Source of the DNA: Bemisia tabaci
Taxonomy: Eukaryota; Arthropoda; Insecta; Hemiptera; Aleyrodidae
Reading direction: 5' to 3'
NCBI RefSeq assembly: GCF_918797505.1
Contig: NC_092800.1
Coordinates: forward strand, 7,130,001 to 7,194,000
Length of the DNA: 64,000 nt
Of the stretch, positions 9,975-22,882 are shown piece after piece (within the stretch, counting starts at the first letter, position 1; every line of letters starts with the position of its first letter). The position numbers were made by a program, and so were the translations under genes. Under the pieces are notes generated by a model. The model was given only the letters and a program-made list of their open reading frames with translations. It ran no database searches and was not told the DNA's origin.

Positions 9975-12900
9975 CTGAAATCAGAAATTCACTTGATTAG
10001 ATACAAAATAAATATTGATGAGGCAAATTATAGAGGACGACAAAGGAATGTTCCAATATGGAAGTTAAAGAGATGACAGAAAATGTACATCAACTTTGCA
10101 CCGACGTTACGTCCAATGCAGTAAGTAAAAAGAAATAAATAATTACTTAAAAATAGAAATTACATATCCACTGAGACGTTCAAGTCACGAGTATTAGTTC
10201 TTTGAAGAGATATTGATAGTGACAAGTTTCATTCAATTGGGTATGCTAATTATCCTTAACAGATTTAACAAGAACACCAATGGACTTAAACGAACAGTAT
10301 ATAGTCTCATTAAAGTTCAGTTTTGCTAATGATAACCACTCATCAATGTCCTTCTGTTATTAATACAAATTTGAAATAAATTACTTGAGAAATCATGAGA
10401 AGAGACAGTAAGGACAGCACCAGGACCAATTCGCATCAGCAAATAAAGAGGAAAAAAAAACAGAAATTCAAATGAAAGGGTATTATTGCATATTAACTGA
10501 TGAAGGAATGTCGGATATTTGAATTAGTTTTGATTCCTTTCTTTTGGTTTATTACACAAAATGTTTCTCAACAGACAGGAAAGAAAGAGTTATACAAAAA
10601 AACAGCATTGTATTTCATACATGATCTCTTTAAAATAAAAATACAATTTTCTTTGAGGCTTCTGCTGAATGAGTAAAATAAAAGTTTTATAGGTACGAAA
10701 TAAGAGAGAGAAAAATTAATTGCTGACAAGAAGGTGTTTTCCTCGACTGACCAGAGAAGCATGAAATATAAAACAGCACTGAATATGATGACCTCCTGAC
10801 TAGATTATGATATCATATCGTGAGCACTTTTCAGGCATAATATATACATGTAAATCAACAGAAATAAGTTGATTTTCAGCGAAAAAAGCGGAGTGAATTT
10901 TTGGGTAAAAGGTTGAAGCGCATCTGAGTGATGAACCATATCTTAAGATTGACAGCACTTCCACCAAGCCCAACGTAAGATTTTCAGCGAAATAAAAGTT
11001 CTTAAAATCCAGATTAAATAAAAGCGACTTTGCTGACACCAAGACTTTTACCAGGCCTTTAAGCCTAATGCTCAAATGAAATTTTGTGATTTAATGCTGA
11101 TGACAGTAGTCAAAATTTAACGAGTAGATTTGGTTGGTTACAGTTTTTAAGATACTGCCAACCTCTGTTACAACAAAAGGAAATTCCCTCCGAGCGACGG
11201 CACGCCTGAACCAATTGGTTTTCATGCTGGCTCCTGGCAGCAATGACGACTACATCCAAAATTCAGAAATGCATCGCATGCCAAAATGGAGGGGGATGGA
11301 TGCAAAAATTTGCCAAGATTCATCAAGCAACGGAGTTTAGTTTTTGCCTTTGGCTGAGCGTTTTCCTTTAGCGAGTGGTAACCGTGCAGATCTGGTCGAA
11401 AAATCCACTCATGGAAATTCGCCTAATGACATCATTTTAACTATAATGAAAGTAAATAAAATTCAAAAGAGAATTTTGCTACCATGAAAAGACTGTTAAA
11501 GCCTAAGATTAATACAAGGCAGCTGTTTGGTACTTAAGCGTGTCATTTAGTAGTTTTTAAATCATGGCACAGTACGTAATATGAGATATAATAATGGTAC
11601 AGTACATATACATCAGAAAACCTCAAAACCTTAGAATTAATGACAATGTACATTGAGTTTAATAAAAACACGCCAAGTCGCAGCAAGTTCAAACTGAGGA
11701 AAAGAGGCTTGGGGTTTTATTTTTCCATAAGACTCAATATTGATGATAAAGTTTGATGACTATTTACTGTTAAAATATTTTTTCAGACTTGGAGTACTTA
11801 ATGGAAGAAAATTTACCACCAGTTGTATTGTAATGTAAGCACTAAGCTGTGTACACTAAGCCCGACTCATTTTTTTGAAAGTGCGATTAGTTGCGTTTCT
11901 ATTGAACTCAGTTCATTAATACTGCCGTGCTAAGGAAGGACCCCGTACGAACATTCAAGAATTGCCAAATTTCCTCCGATAATATATCTATTTCTGAGAA
12001 GCTATGAATATTTTTTCTTGAGATTTTCAGACTTTTTACATCAAACTAAGAACGAAATCCTATAGAAAATTGGAGGAGAAATGTCCAGATTTTCCTGAAA
12101 ATTCGTAATTTGTAGAGGGAAATTTGGCAACGACTGATGGCTCATACGACGTTCTTCTTAAGTACGGCAGAATATTCATCATGGATTTCACCATTATGTG
12201 AAGGGTGGAAATAAATATGGCCCATGCGTTGAAAAAGACGTTATGACAGAGGTGAAGTTTTCTACTTTAATAGCTTGAAAAACCTGGGAATCAGGGTAAA
12301 ATATTACTGCAAATATTGCACAAGTGACATTGAAGACGTGATTTAAATGGTTTCAAGTTGAAGGATCCAAAGGATACAGAGATTAAAAACAAAATAAGAG
12401 ACCTATTTTGGCATCCCTCATGTTAGATAAAGACTTAAAATGTTCTAATGCAATAGGTCACTCCAACTTAATTGGACTTCATTTTTCAATTAGGAACTAC
12501 AATTTCGGACTCATTTTTAAAAACACTTACATACACTCAGCAACTAATAGCACATATGTTGTTTCTAATCTGAGCCAGAAATTGTACTTCCGAATTGCAA
12601 AATGTAGTCCAACTTCAGAAGTTGAAGTGCCGAGAAGTTTCCGACACGTCTCCTGGAATCATATTTCTTAAATGATGAAACTGATACTCGGGACTTCTAT
12701 TTACTTCCACTCTTCGACTTGATGAAACTACATATTTGCGTGACTTAAAGAGCCAATATTTTACACTAACAACTTTCAGGGGGAAAAGGACACTTGCAAT
12801 GGTAAAATAGCCGAAACCTGAAATGAGGCAATTTTTCCCAGCATTTAATTTCTGGGATTTAACACGGAAAGTTTACCAAATAAAAGGTTAAAAAAAATCC

Positions 12901-15900
12901 ACCGAAAAAGGCTTTTTCTTAGGCTAGAAAATGATAGTTACAGTTAATACAAAGAAAAAAAAAATTTTATCTCCATGTATAAGCTGCATGTTCAATTGAA
13001 GTTCAGTGAAAATACTGATATCAAATAGAGAATGATTTGCTGTTGCCTCCACATTATTGAAAAAATTTGAGTTGTTTACATGAGATAGAATTAAAAAAAA
13101 CTGCAGCTTTTTCACAAAATATCATTTAAACACATAAATTGAATTAGTTTTTGATGATTATCAATGGTGCCATGCCATTTGTAACTATTGATATCACAAT
13201 TTGGCACAACTTGCTATTAACTTTCTGCTGCTCCAGCAATAAGCGACTAATTCTTTAGCAACTGTATGAAAATCTTTTCCATAACTAATATTGAGCAGTG
13301 TAAACTCCAGGTTAGCTCTCACATTTGATTGAAAGCTGTTGAGACACCCCGAATTTCATATTCACGGAGAAGTAAAGGAGACAAGCACTGATGAAGGAGC
13401 AAGAGCGTTAGTGATAGCGATGTCCATCCGGTTAGAAAGCAATGAGTGAGGTTTAGCTGCCAAGCGAAGAGAAGAGAGAGTACAAGCGGCAAGATTGTAA
13501 AAAGACTAGAGATTTTTTGTTTGAACCAACATCACAACAACAAAATCACTAGTCTTCCATACAAGACAGGCCGGAAAAAGAGACAGGGTAGCTTTAGACA
13601 AAGCAGCTTGCGATGCTTCAGGTGAGCGACTTGTTCAGGAGGTTAATCCATCATCGAATCGTCAAGATGCTGATCGAGACCATGGCCGGTTGTTCCTGAG
13701 AATCATGCAACTTTCGCAGAACGAACTATTGTTACAAAAACACTTTTAGTGTGTTAACGTTGAAAGAATAAGTGATGCTTTTCTTCAGTATGTGACCGTC
13801 TTCAGGCAAAGAGACCTCAGTGCAAAGATTTCATAATTGAATTAGCGCAATACTGCTGGGGTAAGTACTGCATGTAAATTTTGACACAGCGACACCCAAA
13901 AAAGTCTACCCGGAGAAGAGTAATGATGGTTTAAAGTTTGCAGTTTAAAAGCGCAGCAAGGAAAAATTTGACTTCTTTTACTTGGAATTTAAGCGACTTC
14001 ATGCTCTTTGTCAGCACAAAAATGAACTTCGCCGAAGAAATTTATTCTTTACGATAGTACATGATGCTTAGTAAATGAAAGCCACTTTCAGATTTCTCAA
14101 CAAGACTTGACAAAAGCCACTCTTCTAAGAAGAATTTCTTCTTTGCACTTAGGTCTCAATTTCCCATGGTTCATCATGTTTTGAATTAATTATATCAAAA
14201 AAGGATCAGCTTTATGGAAAATCAGCTGTGGTCTTTTCATGCACATCATCCACACGGAGCTATAAAATCTGTGGCAACTTTGTTAAAAATTAAATCGTTT
14301 CCATCACATATTGCAACGTGCAATTCTTTATTCGAGTCCTATTGAGACCCATGATGGGGCTATTGTTTGATAGAGCTTATACACAAGAGAGCACAGCATG
14401 AGATTTCATGTTCGTCGACCTTTCGATTGTTAAAGGGACAGGCCCACTCAAGAAATCGGAGATTCAAACAGTTAAGAAGAAGAAGGACCAAATAATTTGC
14501 AGCAAATCATGCCTTCACTGATGATTTTCAAATGAAGTTTCATAAAGGTGCAAGGTAAAAACATCAGACCAAAAGTGACAGAAAAATTGGGAGGAAAATG
14601 CTGAAGCACATCACTTTGAGGTTCAATACTTGAAACGTATAAGTCTGCTGCTTGAATTGACGACTACCTTCAGCACAACAAGCTGGCAAAGGAACTCCAT
14701 CACATATTCTTTGACAGATTAATGCCACATTCAGTTGCCAACTTGCAAGCGGCGAGTGCCATACTTTTAAAAGAACGAGATTACACATATGTCCAGGAAG
14801 GTTGACTTTATCTTCTATTTTCTCTAAGGTTCCTGTTGTCAAATTGTGCTATCATGAGCCTTATTTACACATCTTCTTAACTGTTTGAGGTCAATGAAAA
14901 GAATGGAAGAACAAGATCAAACCAAATTTGATACCATAAAAATAAATAGATTACACAATGTACAAATAATCCCAATATCATTCCACAGCCTGACCACGGC
15001 AACAGTGCTTAAAGCTTCAGATAAAGAAAATGAATAAAAAAGAGGGGGAGGGGGAAGGAATTCAGCTAACAGGACTTACAGTGTTGCGGAAGCTTTTGCA
15101 TTGGTTGAAATTTAGTAATTAGGGCTAATTGAAAGAGGAGGTAAAGCATTTGGAACAGAGGTATCACAAAATAAGCTCTGCTCTCCCCTCTTCAGTAAGA
15201 AAATTTTCTTTTCTCCCTTTCTGTCAGTGAGAATATGAGAAAGCAAAACCTATTGGAACAATTATTTTTTGTCGCCCTACCGTCATTAGAGACGGAGTAG
15301 ATGGAAAACAGAATTTGCAGTTTTGTGACAGGTGATTAAGTACCATCTACTGAAAAGACATTCTATGCACATGTTGTCCGTGGTCAGAATGTGGGTAAAG
15401 GAAGCCATGAAAAATTCATCAGGTGAATGAAAGACAGGGTATGAAAAAATACATTTCTCTGATTTAAATTAGATTTCGTCATCCTTATTTCAAAATAAAT
15501 CTTAAGCTAATTCCTACTTCATACTAAGAAAGGATTCTAAAAGCAATTTTTCCTAAAACTGCAAAGTTTTTGATGATTTATGGAATTAGAATTCTCTCTG
15601 GTACAAACAAATCGCCTCAAGTTAATAGGTATGTAAGTTTACGTTTTCAGGAGGCAAAAACTGGCAATGGGGCTGATGCGAATGGTCTTCATGCTCAGAT
15701 GCAAGGAGGAAAAGATAAATTAGATGGCAGAAGTAGAACTGAGCACTAAATTAATCTGGTTTATTTGATGAGGTAGACCATCATAATGCCGAATAAACAG
15801 TGGCACAGTTTGATCAGATTTTGCGATTAGGAACTACAATTTCTGGCCCATCCGTAAAACCATTCATGTGCATTGAGAAACTGATGATACATACGTTGTT

Positions 15901-18900
15901 TCCAAATTGAGCCAGATAATGTGATTCCAAATTGCAAAATGCAGTCCGGTTAAATACTTGGTAAAGGGGCAACAAGTATGCATTTGAATTGTGGTTTGAG
16001 TCCACGCAAAATAGGTTTGAGCATTTTTAGACTGCAACAGAGGACCTGCTTGAGCTATCAATAAGCACAAAATGTAAACATAAAAATCAAAATGGTAGAT
16101 CCCCTTCTTCACTCTGTGAATATTGAAAATTATTGGACATGGACTCAAACCACAGCAATCAAGATAAAAAAAAAAAAAAATCAAAGACATCATCGGCAAG
16201 CAATGACCCGTGATTCCCGTATAATCAGTAAGCATACACCGTAATGAGAAAGCGATGATTTGTCTTGCGGAGAGAGGTCTTTTGCACCAAGTTCGAAAGT
16301 GGGAATCAGTGGTAATGAATGATCTGAGCACCAGAGCACCGAAATGAGGTAAGCTCATACATCGTTTGACTTGTTGATGGATGATTTTATGTTACACACC
16401 TTTGTTGGAGCATTTGATGGGCCATTTCTACTTGATGAGGTAAACCTGTTATTGTGATTAATCGATCATTGGAACCGTCTTTCGGCTCGTCGATGATTAT
16501 TCCAGCCCCGGAATCCGTCCTAATTCTCCGAATACGTGCGCCCGCCTTTCCAATTATTGCCCCAGCCAGCTGTGAAACAGAGTGAGAACGTAAATGAGAT
16601 TCAGGTGGGAAAGAAAAAACTTGATTGATACAAGAAAAATTTATGCGTTAAACTTTACAGAAAGTCAAAATTCATCATGTTGGTGGCACAGGGTGTCTAA
16701 TTGCATCAGAAAATAATACATGACAATTCAGAATAGTTTTTCGCAGCACCATATGAAGAAAAAAGCATGGCGACAGTACAAAGACGAAGAAATGTATGTT
16801 CTCAATTCCTTCTTGAAAATTTTTCATGAAAAACGATTGGGTGATGTCTCACTATTAATGAATGCTGCCTTTTGGCGGATATAACAATTTGAGTTAACAG
16901 AGAGAAAGAGGTTTAGCAGAATTTTAATTGAAACCCCACCACTCTGAATTGTCGCATGTCATCGCTTCATATTGCACAGAACTATGTAATTAAGAAATTA
17001 CGGCAATATAGTACAGCTTATAGACATCCTGTTGAAAAAACTTATAAAAGAAGACAACTTAGTACACAAAGGAATTCCAACCTGGTTGAGTGAATTTTGT
17101 TAAACTTTGGAGCAAAGACAGGTGTGAGAGAGATTGTATGTATTTTATGAGAGTCGAGTAAGTTAGTAAAAAAGTAGGGAAGGAATAGAAGCTGGGTTGA
17201 TATTTGGGCGGATACTTCCACCTATGGTTCCGAGAAAGACAACTGGAGCAATGGGCCTGAAATTAGTCTTCCAGTGCTCTCTCCAGATCAAAAGTGTTAG
17301 TCCTTCAGTTTTCAATTTTCGTCATCTACAGCCTTTGTATTGGCATCCGAAAAGCTGAAAGCTTTTTTCGATTCCAATAAGTTGGTAGGAATCGTGCCGG
17401 CAAGAAAACCACAGTTTCAGAACTGCCTTGATCTTTTTCTCAACTCTAACTATCAAGCTATCGCAGACACCCTGCTCGATCGACGGGACTAATACTCATT
17501 TTGGTCAAAACTTACATCTTTGGGAATGGAAAACGAAGTCGAGGTTTGCGGGCCACCATTGGCTACAGCCGGTTGCAAGGCATCGCCTACCATACCATTA
17601 CCTACAAAATATAGACACTAATTACTTGGAGGGCATGAGAGAGAGAGAAAAAAAGGTGATTGACTTTGAAAGGAGGGCTAATCCTCACTTGCTTTTACTG
17701 AAGCTTTACATATAATGAACATTGACAACATAAAGCTTTACTTTCAACCTCAGGGGTGTAAAAAAAATAAATAAGTAAAACACGGGGAATAAATATTCGG
17801 GTTGTTTTAAAGGAGGGCATGAGGAGAGCGGTGAAGTGTTAAATTGCCAAATCCTTCTTGTTCATTTCCTGACGCAAACTCATTTTTGAAACAAACATGA
17901 TTTTCTGGATGGAAACTTCAAAATTTAAAACATTTTCTAAGCACGACGTCATTTGATCGGGAGCCATTGTTAGATTTTGATTGATCCTGAGCTCAGTTGC
18001 ATGATTTAACCTTTTTTCCTAAAATGACAAATAGAACAGATCTACGCTTCACTATGGCTGAAAGGCCAATCCCTGAAAAGGCATAATTTATTTGAGCCTT
18101 GCGACCAACTGAGATGATTTTTAAAAATTAATTCTAATGCTGTCGGGATTATTTTACTGTTTAAAAAAAACCTTCCATAACCAAATGTTCTCACCGTTAG
18201 TTAATTTGACAATGTCACTGATTTTGAATGTTGTAAATAAACAAAACATAAGATTTGTATGGAAAACTGAGCATTACATATTATTTTAAAGATGCATGAT
18301 AGAAAGTCTCTATTCATTGTCAGTGTTTAAAAAAAAAAATTCTTTCCATCCCAGTTTTTTTGGAAAAATAATTAGATCAGGATTTATTGTCAAGTTTAAC
18401 TTTGTACGTTTTGGAGTGCACTAACTCTTGAAGCAATATAGCACGAAATTCTCATAAACAGAAAAAATTCCAAGTTATTTTTAGGGTCTAAGTTCTCTTA
18501 GATAACACACTGACATGTATCAAGCGACTGAATCTTCGTCCAGCCTGAATGAATCTGACAGAATAGCTATTAAACAGTTAACAAGCAGTAAAACCCTACG
18601 GGGTGGGTAAGGCTAAGGGGTTGAGTGCCGTCAGGGGAAGCAACAGGAATACAATAGACTATATTTTGGAAGGTAATGATATGATGATCGACCTACTTCA
18701 TTTTGAACACAAAAATGAGTGATGTGATGATTCAGGGTGTCTGCCACAGAAGCCAGGTGGGGAAGGAGAATCATTGAATCCTCCACCTCCCCTTGAAAAT
18801 CGATTAAAAAGGCATTTTTGGCAGAACCCAACCACAAAAAGAACAATAATGCAAGTTCCACTTTAATTTTAATCAAAAATTTTCCTGGCACTGGATATAA

Positions 18901-20646
18901 AATCATACGACATGATTTACAAGACTAGTATATACTGAACACTTTTGAGTTAAAAGGTTGGTGTCTGCCGGCTTTGGAGTGACAAGGATAAAATTTGTAC
19001 CTAACAACAGAAACTGGTTGGTATTAAAGGAGTCATCTACTGTACAGGATTGCCACAGAATTTAGAAAATTACACTTTTTGGGAAAATTTCCTGACATAT
19101 AAGAATACACTCTATGGTAGAAGACACGATTTGAGATAATTTTCACCCAAAAATTCATTGAAACGTTGGAACCATCCAAGAAAGCAAATCAGCGTGAGTT
19201 TAGAGTACTTATCCCTGACATTCCTAGATTTTCCATGACTTTTTGAAATTCTCTGAAATTTCTTGGTTTTTCCGTTCCTCTCTGACTGTGGCAACCCTGC
19301 TTGTTAGAAAATCTGAACTTTGCTGTGACACGAACAATCACAGTGAAAAGGATGAAGGATTAAGAAAATCTCACAGAACGGCGAAACCATTTCTCAGTCT
19401 CTGAGTCAATGCTTGAAATTTTTCTCCTTGATTGTATTCTACCTGCTCCTCATAGAAACTATAAAGCAAGACATGCAGAAAAGGGGTTTCTTGCATGTTT
19501 ATGTTTTTGTCTCACTGCGTTCAAATGAGATGGAAGTAGAATGCGAATCAGAAGAAAGACCTCATGCCATGACACTGCTCAAGTTCCATGAAGCGAATAA
19601 CGTAGGGTCTGTGCATCAATATTAATGATTTATTTTGGAGTTTAAGGGTAACTAACTTCAAGCAAAAAGAAACACTTTAAGAAATTGGCCCTCTCCGCAC
19701 CCTGATTTAAACATCTAATTTAAAAATATTTTATACACAATGATAAGTGAAAAGAAAATAAAGATAAGTGAATCAATTTAAAAAATTGACAGATAAAAAA
19801 CAAATTCAAGGATGAAAGGATAAAATGGACCACATTTTTCAACAAGGAACTACAATTTCAGGCTCCTCCATAAAAGCATTTACCTGCTGAGGTAAACTAT
19901 GTCATGTGTGCTGTTTCTGAAATGAGCCAGAAATTAGAGTTCCTGATTGCAAAATGCACCCCAAATCAGGTTCCAGTATTTTGTGAAAAATGAGAAAAAA
20001 CCAATGTTAAGATCATCTACAGTGAAATCTCAATGAGTCTATCTGTTAGGTCTCAAATTTTGGTGAAGTTAGATTCCTTTATTATTTCACCCAAGAGAGA
20101 AACCTTGGCCCTGTACTGCAATTGAATTATTCGGAGTTCTTTTTGCAACAAGTGTTACAACAAATTCTTTGAAATACTGTGGATCATTTCTCGTCGACCG
20201 TAGAAATTTTTTTAATACCGAACTCGAATTAAGTCAGCCTCCTGAAAAATTTAGCTCTGATAGAGGGACCATAGAATTTACATTTAAAGATCTTCGATTC
20301 TGAGGGTTTTACATAATATCAAATAATGGAAAAATTCCTTTCTTTTTGAGGCTATAAAAGATGCGAGAAAAAAAAGTTCAAGATTTATCGATATGGCTTG
20401 GTGAAAAAATAGATGAACACAAAAACTCTTCGCTATTCAAGCACACAATTTTCTCCGACATCAGCCTAGGCCCTTACTCGTGCAGCTTAAGTCTCGGTAG
20501 TTTTTGACTGGCTAGGTCAAAGTTTAAAAGCAAGTGATTTGGGAGGAGATCTCGGCTTGACTCGCTAAGATTTCACAGACTTTTTTTCAGACTTTCTTCC
20601 GAATGAAATATTTATTTGAAAATGATGGTGTTAAAGGCAGAAGCAA

Positions 20647-20697
<51 letters not shown>

Positions 20698-22844
20698 CGC
20701 TCAAGGTTCCAAATACCTACTTTAAATTCACTTTGCGAAACTTGACAAATGAAACATGGCACTCTCGAAAATGAAAGAAATTATGTTGAAAACTTAGTAA
20801 TTTTAGTAGAAAAGGAATTCTTATGATTCTAAATTTTTTTTTTTCTTTCACTTGCACTTTTTTTGTTACATGAGAGAATGCCCTCCTCCTATATTAAAAA
20901 ATGCAAAAAATGAAAAAAAGTCCAGATTTTCCTGGACGAAAGTCAAATCGAGGAGGAAAAAATGAATTACTGAGGGAACCTTGAACTTTAGGTTTTAGTG
21001 CTTTTAGCGATGTGATCGTGAAAAAAAAATTGGCAGGATTATTTTGGAGATATAGTGATACTTACCAAAGTTATCGTATCCACCAAAACCTGCTGGTGCC
21101 CTTCCTCCACTAAAAAAAAAATAACAAAAATAGCATTAGATAATAAATTGAAAAAGAGAGAGAAATAGGGGGGGGGGGGGGGGGTTGAAAGGCATTTCAA
21201 GAACTTAATGATAACTTTGATGATCGAACATTCTAAAGTACTCAAACAACTTTTTTCAAAAATCAAATTTTTCAGAAAAAAAGTCGAGAAAATTTTATGA
21301 TTTTTCAAGGCACTTAGATCCTAACTCATATTTCCGCCAATTTCTTTAGATTTAAGGTAAAAAATGCCCAGCTTTTCTGCGTCTATGCAAAGGTACCGAT
21401 GACTCAAAATTTTCAACTTTTGGAAGATGCAATCCATCCTTTTTCACACATCTCATCACATATTAAGATTATACAAGCCAAGAGAAAAAGCAAATACAGA
21501 TCACTCACCCAATTCCTCTGGCGGTGATGTCTCTTGGGGCTCCACTGAATCCGCGTGACGCACCCATAGGTCCATTCCTACCCATGGCTCCTGGTGGGCC
21601 GCCTGGTCCGTAGCCTTGACCACCTCCAACACCGAATCCACCGTACTCTTCTGCGTAGTAATCGTCGTAGTTCAACGGATCGTATGGAGTATCAACACCC
21701 TTTGTGCTTCCTTGCTGCAATGATCATAAAGCACATCAGATTAGGAATAGTCTAAAGGTTACTAAAGGCCTACAAGCTTTGCTATGAAGTCGTACCTAAA
21801 GGCAGACACGATGTTACAAGGTCTCCTCCACTTCCTCGGAAAGGAAAAGTTTTTTTGGGCGTCAACCCTAAGATTTGCCTTGTGATGACCAATTTGTTTC
21901 ATAGACAAGACCAACTTTGACAAACTCAATTTACGGACGGCTCAATTTGAAAATTATCAGCCATTATTGGTTGAATTAAATATTCAACTAATTGTTAATC
22001 ATCTACGAATTACAGGCAAGAAGTTTTCAACTTAAACTAGACTTTTGCCTCAACCGATAGCATTACTTCAATTGAGTATACAGGGTCTACATAATGTACT
22101 GTGAATGCGTCCAGGAATCTTTGCAGACAACAAAGATTTTCTTTAAATTAAAATGGACAGAACATGATAAAATCGATGCTACTTCACACACCGTTTCGAG
22201 AAGTTCTAAGATTTCCTTGACGCAGTCACAGCAAGTCTGTGCTCCACCGCTCAACTGGACTACTCTGTCGGTACTTTGAGGACAGCAGTTGGTGTAGATT
22301 TTTATCCGTGCGCCAGTTTTCTGAAAGAAAAAGAAGAGTTACAGCAGTTAATAATGGGACAGCGAAGAACAAAACAGAGGGGAAAATCTAATTCAGTAAC
22401 TCCTTAATAGAACTTCAGCTCTATGAGAATTGCCTTACAATCAGTGAGAGAGAAAAAAAAGAAAAAAAATATATAATATCATTTTTGGAACTTCTTGACT
22501 TTGTTTTCCCTGCGAAATGGTGTAGACCCAAGAACCATTTTCCCACCTTGTTACAATGCATGATTTAAATATCTAACAGCAGCATAAAAACAGTGAAAAT
22601 TAATTGCCAGCAATTCAAACATTATAAAATAGGAGTCTTGAGCTCTTACAGCAAAAAAAGAATTGCTGTCAAAATTCTGTGTCGACTCAAGATACTGATG
22701 GAATTTCGTCGGGAGCAAACACAAACTTTCATTCATGGACACTGGTAAGTATTTTGTGGACAATCGTAAGTATGTTCACAATAGTTATTCAATTTATCGA
22801 TCAAGTACAGCTTCAGATGTATCACTACTTGATGGTTCGTTTGC

Positions 22845-22882
<38 letters not shown>

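Larger units (their letters stand above)
9975..16399 (-). other. hnRNP K intron 11 (6.4 kb)
   Basis: Last intron of the gene. It contains family F (11917-12174), two family A MITEs (12471-12612, 15805-15948) and the candidate alternative exon at 13662-13695. The remainder is AT-rich single-copy-looking sequence in which I see no gene, including the plus- and minus-strand open frames of 60-160 residues. Confidence 0.7.
17602..21065 (-). other. hnRNP K intron 9 (3.5 kb)
   Basis: Holds family E (19046-19298), family A (19825-19962) and a ~41-base A run at 20650-20690. The rest is AT-rich with no supported gene. Confidence 0.7.

Noticed and set aside
13662..13695. A frame-shifted reading of the same segment giving [16 protein letters not shown]
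   Set aside because: It needs a splice phase that the KH3 exon does not supply.
15864..16358. 164-residue minus-strand frame just downstream of the KH3 exon
   Set aside because: It overlaps a family A MITE and a T-run, and cannot be joined to KH3 without passing the AG|gtgtgt donor. No family resemblance.
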